Source of the DNA: Tausonia pullulans
Lineage: Eukaryota; Basidiomycota; Tremellomycetes; Cystofilobasidiales; Mrakiaceae
DNA: 64,000 bases
Assembly (NCBI GenBank): GCA_951802195.1
Contig: OX637623.1
Location: 1,538,626 to 1,602,625 of the forward strand
Direction of reading: 5' to 3'
The translations under genes were made by a program, and so were the position numbers. Below are positions 1-11,431 of this stretch, one piece after another (positions within the stretch are counted from its first letter, which is position 1; the number at the start of each line of letters is the position of its first letter). The notes beneath the pieces are model-generated. The model was not told the origin of the DNA. It searched no databases and saw nothing but the letters and a program-made list of their open reading frames with translations.

Positions 1-2459
1 GAGAGTGCGAGGGAGAGAGGAAGCGCGGCACGAACCAGTGGCGATAAAGTCGAGCGTCGCCATCTTGTCTGAAGGGGTGATGTGACAAGCAGCGATGGTC
101 AGTCTGACATCATGGAGATCGAGATTAAGAACCACCCACAGGTCTTGGAAAGAACGAGATTCTCGCCGTTGAGCTTAAGCGAGATGAGGCGGCTAAGAAT
201 CGAAGCGTCAGAACAAAAAACCTTTCAGCTTTAGACAGAGAGCGAGGGACCCACCTTCCGATGGGATTGTTAGGATTGTGGATCGCCTCGATGCCCTTGG
301 AGACCTGGATCGTCGACGTGATGAGGACGCCGGCCGAGTTAACCTTGCTGAAGACGCCCTCGAACAGGGCCCAAATTTGCTCGCCGGTGAGCGAGACGTC
401 GACGACGGACTGCACCACGGGAAAATCGTCAGCAGGAGACACATCGGGACACAGTAGCAGGGATGTTGCATTCACGTTGCCGAAGGGGAACGCCGTAAGG
501 ACCGATCCTTGGGTGATATCCGGAGCCTCAATTGTTGCCCGAATGCCCCCCGAATTGTGCATTGCGAAATCGACCTGCCCCGCTCGGCTAGCGAGCATCG
601 AGTCCGTTACGGCGTTGCCAAGCGTGCATTCCTGAGTCCTGCAGAGCAGCTGATCGAGGTCCGTGGCGGTCCGACCGATGACGACCTTGCCGAACTCGTC
701 GAACGGCTTGCGCCACTCGGTGACTTGTTTCTGGAACTTGGTGTCCTGCTTGACGGTTGCGTCGAGGATGTCTGCAGGAGAGTGGGAGGGCTGTGAGACT
801 TGATTCGGGCGACAGTCGAGAGACGGACGCACGAGGAGTACCGGTGGTGGCAAGGACCTTGCCCGAGTCTTTCTCGAACGCAATCTCAATCTCACCCAGG
901 TGCTGACCCCAGCGGTAAGCGGTGACCTTGAGGAAAGTTCTCGATTAGTTGAAGAAAAAACATGTGGGTAAGCGCCCGAGCCAGCCAGGCAGTATTCACA
1001 ATGAAGACTTCCTCGCCATCGAGATTCTTGACAATCGTCGGGTACTTGCCCTGAGCGTACGACATATTGCCGAGCGGGGTGTGTGAGTGTCCACCGATGA
1101 TGAGGTGGAGGTTGCGCGAGTTCTGAGCGAGCTTGATGTCCTCGTCGTAGCCGATGTGAGTGAGCGCGACGACACGCTTGACCTTGGACTTGCCCTTGGA
1201 GTTGCCTTTGAGGAGCCGGTCGACCGTCTCTTGGACACCGAGGACTGGGGAGAACGTCGTCCCGTTGCCTGGTTTGGAGATGTCTGGCGTGGATTCGGTC
1301 GTGACGGCGACGATGGCGAGGTCGTGCTTGGGGACGATAAGGAAAGGCTTGAGTTGCTTCTGGAGGGGCTTATACGTCGACTTCACGTTGGTGGAGATCT
1401 GAGAAGCCAGCGCCTGCATCAGCACTAGGCCATGATCCGTCAATTTGGGAAGAAGCCCACCGTCGGGAATGTGAGGTTGTTGAGGAAATCGGCGAGAAGC
1501 TCGTCGCCTCCGTCGAACTCGTGGTTTCCGAGCGTGAAAGCGGTGAAGCCCATCTGATTGAGCGTCTCGGAGATCTTCCAGCCCTTGTAGAAGGTCTGCG
1601 TGTCCAGATGGGAGGGCAGTAAGTTGAGTCAATCGCAGATGTCTCCGCCGCCACCGCTCATCGGACGAAGAGGATCAAAACCCACGTAGAAGAGAGTCTG
1701 TACACCATTGGGCCACAGTCAGCTACGCTCTTGAAAAAGACAACTGCCCTAATACTCACTCCCTGGAACTCGTCTCCGGCGTTGAGAAAGAGCGAGTGCT
1801 TGACGCGCTTCCGGATCTCTTTGACCTTGGTCAGCACACGGGCGTAACCGCCGAAGCAAGCGGTCATCGGTAGGCCCGTCGTCGTGTTGAAGGAGCAGTC
1901 GATACCGGACGAGCGGAACTGGTCAAGATGGGCGTCTGAAAGTTGGGCGAGTGGAGGCAGAGGGAATTAAGGAACGTGTTTCGGGATCCTAATCTGTGGG
2001 GGGAGCTGTGGTGAGATCGAGAGTTAAAGGAAGGCACTCACGGACATCATTGATGTCTGAGTATCGGGGCAAGCAGAGAGGACGAGGAAATTCAGCAATA
2101 AGACAGACTAGAGTGGCCACTATCGTCCAAAAATCCAACGCACGAAGGAAGGACACGTTCTGGGGGGAGGATGAAACGTGGACGGTCCAGTTAGCTAGCT
2201 TCCTTGCTGGGTCGGATCTGGCACCCGCTCGCTCGCCTTCGCCACTCACGTGCGTCTGGGGCAATTTGCTCTTATATCCACCGTCGTTGTCCCTCCTGCC
2301 GAGGAAAGACGAGTCGGCGAGGCTCCTCGAGACAAGATGAACTGGCTCGAGCGAGGTGGGGTGCTCGCGCTCCGCGAGGCGGTTGAGGCTGCTTTCCCCG
2401 GATGCAGAGGCAGCCGCGACGGACGAGAGAAGGAGGGCCGCGAACGGGGGCAGAATCAT
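1..2459 (-). CDS. Secreted 5'-nucleotidase / metallophosphoesterase, 3' end beyond the left edge
   Basis: Family role: hydrolysis of nucleotide 5'-phosphates or UDP-sugars outside the cell by a two-metal calcineurin-like domain followed by a substrate-binding C-terminal domain. Seen: ATG at 2459 opens a hydrophobic signal-like stretch (MILPPFAALLLSSVAAASA). Later exons, read on the minus strand, give the metal-site motifs in the right order: INDVHAHLD (about 2060 joined to 1935), LNAGDEFQG (about 1770), LGNHEFDGGDE (about 1500) and GGHSHTPLG (about 1080). Below 895 the C-terminal domain appears with CTLGNAVTDSML, HNSGGIRATI and FPFGNVN. Several GT-AG introns interrupt the frame, for example between NDV and HAHLD. 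The joins within the first 400 nt of the gene are not fully resolved. The last exon near 1-60 reads KMATLDFIATG and then leaves the window. Divergence from the next gene leaves 864 bp between them. Alternative: a closely related UDP-sugar hydrolase. Confidence 0.85.
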
Positions 2460-3323
2460 CTCGCAGGGTGGGAAAGAGGTGGGTGGGTGTTAGTTGACAG
2501 GGAAGAGAGAGAAAAAAAAAAAGCGAGAGAAAGCAAAAGGGCAGGTAAGATCTGGTGAAGTGTCAAGCCGTTGAGTCGGAGGAGATCTGCGCGAACTTCG
2601 ACGGAATCAGCTCGCCTGTGATATGCACGCGTGGACCCGGCTGGACTGAGACCGGATCTCTTGGCGCTTCGTTAGCACCAGAGGGAGATTCGGAGAGTTC
2701 ATTACTGGGCACACAGAGGGGCCAAGAGGAAGGAAGGAAGAGGGGTGGCAGCCAAATTTCTGAGATTCCAGCTGCACGTTCAAGGAAGAAGGAGGTAAAC
2801 GAAGGCCCAAGTTGCGGGCGGGGGGGGGGCAGGAGGGCTAGTCACATACATGCGCGCGTTACGCAATCACCGAGGGGGGGATGCAGGGCAGAGCACGCTG
2901 GAAAGAATGGCAAAACGCTGAGGCGGGCTGAGAACGTCGATCATGCATCATCCGACTCCGCCAACAGGGCGGTGTCCGTTCTCTTGGGACCTTCTTCGAC
3001 CATGTGTTCCCCGCCTCACTTTGCTCGCGGTCAGTCGGTCGGTTGACACCGATAAGGAAACGGTAAGGTGGAGAAAGAATAAGACTCGGCCGAGGACGAT
3101 AAACAAAGAGAGAAAGAGAGTAGACATGAAGCCGATGGACAGATATGGGGGTGACCAGCCAAGGAACACTGGTGGATTCTCTGACCCCTTGCTCGCCCGA
3201 TGACATGAGATTCCCCTCCTCTTTCAACTAACCTCGAAGAATAGGGCGAGGACCTCGCAATTCGTTCAGAATAGCAGGGGGGACCAGGAGAGAAAGAGAG
3301 AGGGGATGAGTACGCGCGAACCA
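2460..3323. other. Intergenic region between 5'-nucleotidase and the TXNDC9-like gene
   Basis: Holds the upstream region of the leftward 5'-nucleotidase gene and the 3' flank of the next leftward gene. A 10-base G run lies near 2819-2829 and purine-rich tracts near 2500-2540. Reading frames here lack protein-like composition, and I see no RNA gene. Confidence 0.5.
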
Positions 3324-4497
3324 TCATCGATCATCACCATTCTCGCTGCCACTGTCATCGCCCGCCCGCCCCTGCCTGATCTTCCTTGCACCTCCACTGG
3401 GGCCTCCTCGGCTTGAAAATGTTGTATTGGTGAAATTGAAGTTGGGCGTCTGCTGCTGGCCGGGGAGGACGTCTCCCGGCTTGGGGATGACGCCTGAAAA
3501 GAAGGAAGTCGGCGTCGGAGACAGAGCCGGATCTTCATCGCCCAGGCACACGCACCAGAGTGTTTCAATCGCAGCTCGAGCGTGCCCGTCTTGAAATCAT
3601 CCTCCTTCCCCTCGACGGGAGAAAAGTCCTCGAACCCAACGATCCTGGGAAATCGCCGTGGGGTCAGATGCGGGTTCCTCGCTCGCGTGTCCCAACCACT
3701 CACTTGTCCTTGGCTGCGCCTCCGACGAAGCAGATGACGCAGGGAAGAACCTTGACCTGCATCTTCTCAACGAGCCAGGGAGCGTTGGAGACATCCACCT
3801 TGAGGAAGAGCGTTGCTTGATGCAAGGGTGCGAGCGCCTGCGGAACGCGCGACACGTCAGCCTGAGAAAACAGGCCAGAGCTATATACATAGAAGAAAAA
3901 AAAAAAGAGACGGCAACGGACCTCGAGATGCTTGTCCATGATCTTGCATCGACGAAAGTCGCGATGCGAAAAGTGGATCACGACGTATGACTCCTTCCTG
4001 TTCAGTCGGTCGAGAGAGGGAGAAGGGCAGATGTCAGGCTTGCCATTCCCTCTCCTTACCATACGCACCAACCCGTCGAACGTACGAGGCCGTCGTGATG
4101 AGCTCCTTTTCGTTCTTGATCTCATTGTACCGGCCGTGGCCCGTCTGCTTCATGACGTTCATCCGGTCGGCCCTAGGATGCATCGTACTGTCAGTCCAGC
4201 CCGACCAGAGAGGGCGACGACACCCGCCAGCGCCAGCGACTCACTCCTCTCGGAGCTGGCGCATGCGCTCCTCGCGGAAGCCGCCCCAGTCAAAGTCCTC
4301 CTCCTCGGCCTCAAGCTGCTCAAGGAGCTCGCCGTCGGACGCGTCCCCTGAAGAGAGGGACGTGGCGGACGCGGATCGTCGGAGGGGGAGCGCGGAGGGC
4401 ACCGTCCGCGGGTTCGTGTCGAGACTGGGACGGACGTCAGCGCGACCTGAGCGACGAGGGCTCGGGCTCGGGCTCGGGCTCACCCATCGTCGGACAT
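3324..4497 (-). CDS. PLP1: Phosducin-like thioredoxin-fold protein, TXNDC9/Plp1 type
   Basis: Family role: cytosolic co-chaperone working with the CCT/TRiC chaperonin on tubulin and actin folding. Seen: the start exon is tiny (MSDDG, ATG at 4497) and a GTGAGC splice donor follows. Next come an acidic segment ending EEEDFDWGGFREERMRQLREE, then DRMNVMKQTGHGRYNEI and KNEKELITTA. The thioredoxin-like core reads VVIHFSHRDFRRCKIMDKHLE and, after an intron with a T-rich tract, FLKVDVSNAPWLVEKMQVKVLP, CVICFVGG and IVGFEDF...DDFKTGTLELRL. The final intron joins LKHSG to VIPKPGDVLPG and the frame stops at 3324. As is usual in this family the CxxC active site is absent (only one Cys, in FRRCKIM). At least five introns. 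It shares a 428-bp divergent promoter with the AMPK beta gene. Confidence 0.9.
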
Positions 4498-4925
4498 GGT
4501 GAGAGCGTGCGGGTCGCGTCGTGGTTGCTGGCTGGCAGGCCCGAGGCGCGTCGTCTCCGCCGAGAGAGGGCGAGAGCGGCAGGGGGTCGCGGCGCGCGCG
4601 CGCGGACCGCCCCGCCTCGACGCACGGCATGCTGGACGGGCACGACGCAGGCGATGCCGAGTCGGTTGCTGTCTGTGCTGCCCTGGTCGCGCCACCGCTG
4701 TGCCCGGGCCTGCCTGTCTGTCCGTGGGTGCCCCCCCCCAGGCCCGGGTCTGGCTTCCCCACGGCCGCCGGCGTCGCTGAGGCGGGCAGCGGGCGGCGAC
4801 TCGGTTGCCTGCAGCTGCTGACTCGCCGCGCATCGCGATTTCCTCGGCCAGTCGCTCCCCGACGGCCATCTCCAGACGGCTAGCAACGACCCCTCGACCC
4901 CTCATCCAACACACCCCCTTCCACC
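4498..4925. promoter_or_regulatory. Divergent promoter between PLP1-like and AMPK beta genes
   Basis: The two start codons at 4497 (-) and 4926 (+) face away from each other across 428 bp of very GC-rich sequence, so both 5' regions must lie here. I see no clear TATA box. A run of eight C at about 4731 and a CG-rich block at 4590-4620 stand out. Long reading frames on both strands here are GC-composition artefacts. Confidence 0.55.
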
Positions 4926-7133
4926 ATGGGCAACGGCCAGTCCTCGCCCACGAATCTGCACCCGGTCGCGGCGACGCCCAAGCCGACAACGACCCACCGC
5001 GAGCGGGCGCCCTCGCCCGGAGCGGCCAAGGACACGAGCCGACGACGCAAGTCGCTCGAGCTGCCGGATCTCGCCTCCCTCACGTTCACCAACACCTCGA
5101 GCCCGGCGTCGTCCACGTCGGGCACGCCCAGCACCAACGGCACAGGCGCCGGCGTCGGCGGGTCGACGACAACGCCCAAGGCCAACGTGCGCGGCCTGCC
5201 GCCTGCGCTCTCCTCCCGGAAGCGACCGTCCCCTCTTGCGCCCTCGCTCCATACGTCCCCGCTTTCGCCCATCTCGACCAAGACGGACCGGACGCAGCCG
5301 GCGCCGGCGGCCTTGCCGGCGTCCCACAACCCGTACTTCCCGTCTTCGTCGACGGCCGCGCCCGTCCCGATACCGGCGAGCGTGTCCATCTCGGGTGGCG
5401 GGCTGCCCAACTACGACTCGATGACCTACCGCGACCACCCGTCGCACCTGTCGTCGTCCCCGCCAGACCGGCCCCAGCTTCAGCAGGTCTTTCAGCAGCC
5501 ATCGACGGCCTCGGCTGGGGCAGCGGGCGCTGAGAACACTGCCCGCCCGCTGCTCGGGGCCGAGCCCCCGTATCCGGCGTCGACGACCTCGCCGAGCGAA
5601 CCCCCACCAGCGCTGCCGTCAAAGGTCCTCCAGCAGGCGGCGATGGCGCCGCCTGCCCGCGCCCAGCCGACGGTCAAGAAGGCCCGGATAGCGCCCGAGG
5701 CCGTCGAGGCCAAGGCGGCGAGCTCGTCGACATGCGCCAGCACGGCTACGGGTGAGGGCGGCTCGACGACGCCCGTCTACTCGCCTCCGGTCCAGACGGA
5801 CGATCCGAGTCAACAGCACCTTCGGCTCCAGCAGGGCTCGTTGGGCGGCAGCGGCATTGAGGAGGAATCGTACATCCGGAGTTCGCTGCCCCTCGGGGGC
5901 GAGGTGCCTCTTTCTGTTGGAGTGCCCGCCCGACCAACGCTGGCGTCACCTTCGTCCGCCTCGTCGTCGAAGCACCGTCGCGCCGTCGACGATGGCCGGC
6001 GCGAGGTCGCCGTCGAAGCTCAGCGCGGGGTGCCGACAATCATCAACTGGACGGGTGGCGGGAAGGAGGTCTTTGTGTGCGGGACGTTTGCGAAGAACTG
6101 GAAGGAGCGCATCAAGATGAACAAGAGGTCGGTCGGTCAGGCGCGCCGGGCGGCGTCGTCGTCGTCGTCGACTCTGCTCAGAGACTAATATACCCTCTTC
6201 CCTTTCCTTCAACTCAGCACGCACGACTTTTCGCTAGTCCTCAACCTACCGCCAGGTCCGCACCGGCTCAAATTCATCGTCGACGAGAGCTGGCGCTGCT
6301 CGGACGACCTCGCCACGGCAACCGACGCCGACGGCTCCCTCGTCAATTACCTCGAGGTTGAGCCCGAGGCCAAGGATGGTGACGTCAAGACCGACTGGGG
6401 TACTGAGTGGGACACGCAGATGGGGGGTGTGGAGCCTGGCGAGTGCTGCCCCTGCGTCCGTGCTTCTTCTGCTCTCGCTGACGTCTGTTTCGTTTCATCC
6501 AGAACACGAGTCGCTCTGGACCTCTGAGATCCCCGCAGCTCTTGTCTCGGCTCAAGCGCTCGAGGAGTCGCACCTTGCCCACATCGCCACCCTCGCCCCG
6601 GCGAACCGCCAGCCAGGGTCGGCTGCGCTCCAGAACCCGCCGGGCCTGCCGAATCCGCCGAGCCTGCCTCGGCACTTGGAGAAGGTGATCCTCAACAATC
6701 CGCCGAAGGACGGTGGGCAAGTGGGAGTCACGGCAGGGAGCACAAGCACGGGCGAGAAAGAGGGGAGCCGACCGATTAACCCGGGGGCGGCCGCTTGCTG
6801 TGAGCCGGAGGAAATTGATCGCGAATAACGTGCTCCCACGGAGACTGACATCCGGGTTCCCTCTCTTTTCCCTCAGGGACCGCAACGCCGGACGACAACT
6901 CAATTCTCCCGATCCCGAATCACGTCGTCCTCAACCATCTCACGGCGAGCGCCATCCGAAACGGCACTCTCGCCGTGGGCACGACGACGCGGTACAAGCG
7001 CAAGGTGCGCTGTTGCCCTCTTTTTATTCTTTCTTTTTTTCTTTTCTCTTGTCTCTGTCCGAGCTCACTCTTTATCCCTCATCGTCCCTCACAGTATATC
7101 AGCACGCTGCTTTACAAGCCCGTCGAGATCTGA
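4926..7133 (+). CDS. GAL83: AMPK/SNF1 kinase beta subunit (Gal83/Sip family)
   Basis: Scaffold of the SNF1/AMPK complex: binds the kinase alpha subunit and gamma subunit through its C-terminal ASC domain and glycogen-type glucans through a CBM48 domain. Exons fit 4926-6127, 6218-6399, 6503-6712, 6877-7004 and 7095-7133, which sum to 586 codons plus stop and keep frame at every join. The N-terminus MGNGQSS is a good N-myristoylation signal, as expected for beta subunits. A long Ser/Pro-rich region follows (about residues 10-360). The CBM48 core reads INWTGGGKEVFVCGTFAKNW, then FSLVLNLPPGPHRLKFIVD and LVNYLEVEP. The ASC domain has IPAALVSAQ, LPRHLEKVILN, NHVVLNHLTASAI and the end STLLYKPVEI. 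The symbol follows the yeast orthologue group; the exact paralogue (Gal83, Sip1 or Sip2) cannot be told. Confidence 0.93.
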
Positions 7134-7864
7134 GGCGCGCTCTATCTCCTTCATCCTGTCTGTCCCCACCGCCGTTTGGTGGTACCCCCGCTTCGGTCCT
7201 CCCATTCCGTTCTTGTCCCCAACCGTGCCACTCTATCTCCCTCCTATGCTGGTCTTCCTTGCTGCTTCAACGCTTTTGTCTACGTCGTCCATGCCCGTCC
7301 TTCCCCCCTCCCGCCCTCCTCCTTCGTATCTTCTCCCCTACCCCGGCTTCCTTGATACCCTTTGCCCCGACTCCCTCCGCAATCGTCCCCTCTGTGTCTA
7401 TTCCTCTCTCGCACTGTGTGCTGTTGTTCCTCTCCACTTTTCACGCTCGACTATGAAGTGTCTACTCGCCCATGAACCGCCGTTGTTGGCTTGCGCCCGG
7501 TCCACTCATCTCCTTGGCTGGGCTTGCTCGCGCCGGAAGCCGCGCTGTCCCTTGCACTCGTCTCCTCTCGATTCGACCGACAACCTCCAAGTCCTCCCTT
7601 TGCCCACTTCTCGGCCTTCCTCACTTCCGCTCTCTCTACGTGCGTCGTAGAAACGGAGCAGCCAACAGGGTCCTTGCCTCAGTATTGACGACGATTCCGT
7701 CCCGTTTTGCGTGCGGCCTCTCACAGCGCCCTTCTCTCGCTCGCGTCTGGCCGGCACGCAACTCCCAGCTCCCTTCGCGTTCTCTCTCGTCTTCTCTCTC
7801 TCTTCAGTGAATCGCCCGCTGCCTTTCTCTCTCATCCTCCTTTGCCTCGGCTGATATCTCTCAA
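7134..7864. other. C/T-rich gap after AMPK beta
   Basis: About 730 bp of strongly pyrimidine-rich sequence on the plus strand, typical of a fungal 3' UTR followed by the 5' region of the next rightward gene. Open frames exist only because of composition bias. It may hold an upstream exon of the next gene, which lacks a clear in-frame ATG. Confidence 0.4.
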
Positions 7865-8501
7865 GTGTCCGGCCGCCGCCTCGCCTCCGTCCTCCGCTCC
7901 CGGACGCCCTCCGTCCTCGACCTCCCGATCGTTGTCCCCGAGAAGACGCACGTCCTTTCGTACAAGCGTTCCTACCCCTCGGGCCCTCAGGTCCAGCAGG
8001 TTCGCCTCAGATACCCTTACATGGCCGCTCAGACGTTGGCGGACTCGATCGCGACGAACGCGGACAAGGCCAAGACGAGCGCCGTGTTTCAGCAGTTGTC
8101 GCAGGCTATGGGTGAGGTTGGGACGGGGAGAAATGCGAGGCCCGTGACGGGTATTGATGTCAAGGTCAACGGAGTAACCCACACGGAGGATGTAAGTCGG
8201 CGGCTCCCTTGGTGATTAACGCGCGCGCGGTCTTACTTGCACGCTTGGACGCGTCTGACTCTTCTCTTGACATCCGCCTTCTCAGCTCAAGTCGACAACC
8301 GTCATTTACCGACGTGGCAACATCAACCACGGCCACCGCGAGCACAAGATGCGTGTCATCAACGGCAAGAACGGCTCCCGTTGCACGCAAGTCAAGCTCT
8401 GCTCTGCTCCGTCGGTGAGTGCCTCCTTCCTTCGTTTGGGTGCGCACGAGTGTGGCAGACACTGACGTGGGATCATGGGCTTTTCTGAGCAGCCATTCTA
8501 G
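7865..8501 (+). CDS. Small protein of unknown function, three or more exons
   Basis: I do not recognise the family. A coding-like frame from about 7865 reads SGRRLASVLRSRTPS and PEKTHVLSYKRSYP, then MAAQTLADSIATNADKAKT. It ends at a GTAAGT donor after THTED (about 8188). The next exon, after TTCTCAG at about 8285, gives LKSTTVIYRRGNINHGHREH and RVINGKNGSRCTQVKLC to a GTGAGT donor. The last exon after GAGCAG is just Pro-Phe-stop (8493-8501). The basic, Ser-rich N-terminus could be a mitochondrial presequence. There is no in-frame ATG upstream before a stop, so the start is either the internal ATG near 8021 or lies in an upstream exon (AAG|TGTCC near 7865 could complete a split A|TG). Intron sites support a real gene; function is open. 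Confidence 0.5.
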
Positions 8502-9690
8502 ATGAATGTATACTTTGAAAGACTGGGCAGAGAAGGACGAGACAGAGAATGCGTCTGGTCGTTCCTTCGCAGACGCTCCTCTCGCCCGGAGTTGCCGGAA
8601 CCTTTGGGCGGCACACACTGAGCACACGTTTGGACCTTGTTCATGCGTCTCGCCTTAGCAGCTTTCGGGGGCGAGGTTAAGTACTGACGAAGCCAGCCTG
8701 CGAGAGAGGAAGGGAGGGCGCGCGGCGCGCTGTGTTTCTTCTGGCTGCTTGCACGACTCATTCAGAACAACGGCGGCTCGAGAAGTCATCTTTTGTTTTC
8801 TCTTGGGAAGATGTGAGCCTGGCCATCAAAAGGAGACAGCCCTCTCTCACGGCAGCCTTGCCAACCGTGAACGCTACGCGTCCTTCCGAAGACGAGACAA
8901 GCCGAAGTCTTTGTATCTTACTCCCTCGCCCAGAACGCAACTCGCTCTCTTTACCTTTGCACTGTAAAGGGGTTGTTGGTGAGAGAACACGCTCGCCCGT
9001 GACAACCATGTAGCCAAGAATGACGACGCAGTCGGAACGCGGACAGGAGAACAGCGAAGCGTCCGACGCGAGCGATCCCGTTCTTCGTCTCTACCGACCC
9101 CGAACCACCATACCCTCTCGCACTTTCCTGGCCACTCTCACTTGCTTGCGACCTTGGGCGCGCGCATAGTCTCGCTAGCTTGCCCTTAAAAAAGTCTTCT
9201 CTCCCGCACTTCCGTCGCTGTTGCTTCTTTCGATAACTGGACAGGTAGCGTCGCCTCATCGCCCCGCTCAAGGGCCCTCAGCTGGTGTAACTCTTACCTC
9301 GTCGCTCCAAGGTGAGTCGCTCAGAGCTGTCTCTTCCATCATTCTTGGAGCGGAGCTGCCTACAAAATGGGGTTGAGCAGATGTGTCAAAGGTGGATGAG
9401 GGAGGCTATTGTGCCTTCGACATTTGGTGGGGTCAGCCTCCTTCGCTCGTCCATTACTTGAGCTTGCCGAGCCTGCTTTGCTACCCCTCCTCAGCAATGC
9501 TGAACAACCATCTTGTGGTAAACATCTGGGCGAGCGGGCAGGCGTTCTGTCACGTCGCACGCTTCCGGTCGGACCTCCTTCCGCGCGTCCTCGACCGCCT
9601 CTCTCCTTTACATTCGGAGAAGGATGTGGCATGGCGCGCCTTACTGACCACCCGGCCGCCAGACTTTCACGACCAACAACGACCACGACC
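8502..9690. other. Gene-free stretch before the glycosyltransferase
   Basis: Nearly 1.2 kb with no convincing protein or RNA gene. It should contain the 3' end of the preceding gene and the promoter and 5' UTR of the rightward glycosyltransferase. GTGAGT at about 9311 and several CAG sites leave room for a 5' UTR intron. Confidence 0.4.
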
Positions 9691-11323
9691 ATGATGCTCC
9701 CCGCCCATTCACGTCGTCAAGGGATTCAGCCTTCGTCCATCAACCCCTCAATATCCCTCTCATCAGCTTTCCGCTCCAACACGCCCGACTCGCCCGCTTA
9801 CCGGTCGTTCAAGAGCCGACGGCGGCGATGGCATCGCTGGCTCGTGCCTGTCGTTGAAAACTGGGGGCCCAATCTGTGGTCTCTCGTCCGGGTCGTGGTC
9901 GCAGTCGCACTCATCACGCTCGTCCTCTTCAGATGGGTATGGGAGGTCCAGGTCGAGTTATCCGTCTACCGGCGGGAATGGGTCAAGAAAGAGATCCTTT
10001 CGCTCGAGCACCCGCATATTGATCTCGCCGCGACATGCTTCTCGCCCCAGGCGCTCGCCACGGCGCCCGCACTCTCCAGCTGGAACTACTCCCTCTCGAC
10101 GGGTCACTCGCCCCTGCACGTCTCGCTGCAGTCCACGCTCGCCCTCACGCACGAGGGCGACTGCTTCGCCTTCTCGGACTCAATCCGGCCGAGCCCCGAG
10201 GTCCCCATCGCCAAGATTACCTACTATCACTCGTACTGGCGGGCCGACCTCCTCCCTTTCGGCGCTCGGCAAGCCTGGACGCTCAAGACGTTCCTCGCCA
10301 CTCAGCCGCTGGCTTCATCCGTCTTCGTTCTTTGGTCAAACGGAGACCTCGCGCGGAACAGCCCCGCCCTCACCGAGCTGATCCGACTCTACCCGCGCAA
10401 TATTGAGATACGTCGCGTCGATCTCAACGAGCTCGCCCGCGGGACGGCCCTCGAGGGTCGGGCGGACCTGTTGGGCGGCGCGGGGGCGAGGGATCACCTC
10501 GCTTGGATCGACGGTGATCTCGTGAGGCTCCTTGTTCTCTGGAAGATTGGCGGCGTCTGGGCCGATATGGATATGCTCTTTGTCCGAGACCTTCACGTTC
10601 TGCTCGAGGTCGAGTGGGTAACGCAGTGGGACTGCTACAGTAGGTTGCCCTTGCGTATCCTCTCTGTCGCTCTTTCTTCTCCTGATCTCCTTACACCACC
10701 AACAGACAAGCCTTACCAGTCCCTCAACGGCGCTCTTCTCCACTTCCACCGCCAGTCGCCCTACCTCTGCACCCTCCTCACCCTATTGGCGACTTCCCCT
10801 CCTCCGCACCCAGCCTCGACCGACTGGGGCGCGACCCTCTACCTCAAAGCCTTCCGGAGACTCCTCCATCAGGGGATCGTGCCCTTCCAGGTCCTGCCGT
10901 GGTGTTTGGCGGACCCAAGGAACTGTCGGACGGACAAGCGGGTCCCGGACCCGTTCAAAAGCGATCCCGGATGGTGGGGTGGGTCCAAGTGGTCCAAGGG
11001 CGGGGAGGAGCAGCTGAGGGTGAGATCTGTCACACGTTCGGGTTGACTTTACGACGACGCTGACGTTGCACTCTTTCGAGTTTCAGCGCACCCTCGACTG
11101 GCAGCGGGACCGAGGTGTCTTTACACTCCACCTCCACAACCAGTGGAATAAGGACTTTCCGACGAACGGTTGGGTTCGGCGGCTGCTCCTCGATCCGATG
11201 GACGCTCACCTCGAGACGAAGCGGCGCAAGATGGCCGCGGGCAGGACGCGCTGGAAGGATGACCCTCGAGGAGAGGACTGGGAAGACAGCGGCGAGATGA
11301 AGGGCTCAGATGGGGGAAAATGA
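9691..11323 (+). CDS. Type II membrane glycosyltransferase with DXD motif (GT32 / sugar-binding DXD family)
   Basis: Probable Golgi glycosyltransferase transferring a sugar from a nucleotide-sugar donor. Exons 9691-10639, 10706-11019 and 11087-11323 sum to 499 codons plus stop and splice in frame (the first join gives DCY-N-KPYQS). A basic cytoplasmic tail (about residues 41-50, KSRRRRWHRW) precedes one membrane span at about 62-82 (LVRVVVAVALITLVLF). The lumenal part has the family pattern WKIGGVWADMDMLFV, with the metal-binding D292-x-D294, preceded by DHLAWIDGDLVRLLVL and followed by LNGALLHFHRQS. A HLHNQWNKDF segment lies near the C-terminus. The start at 9691 (ATGATG) leaves a short tail typical of type II proteins. 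Acceptor and donor specificity cannot be read from sequence. Confidence 0.85.
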
Positions 11324-11431
11324 TGGGAATGGCAAGACATGAGGAAAATTAAATCTATGTAAGGGAAGGAAAGGAAAGCATGAACAGCAAGTCCATCGAG
11401 TACCCTCCCCCCCCCCCCCCCCCCTTCGCTC

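Noticed and set aside
4437-5622. Several long frames on both strands around the AMPK beta start
   Set aside because: Arg/Ala/Pro-rich shadows of GC-rich sequence opposite or out of phase with the real exon.
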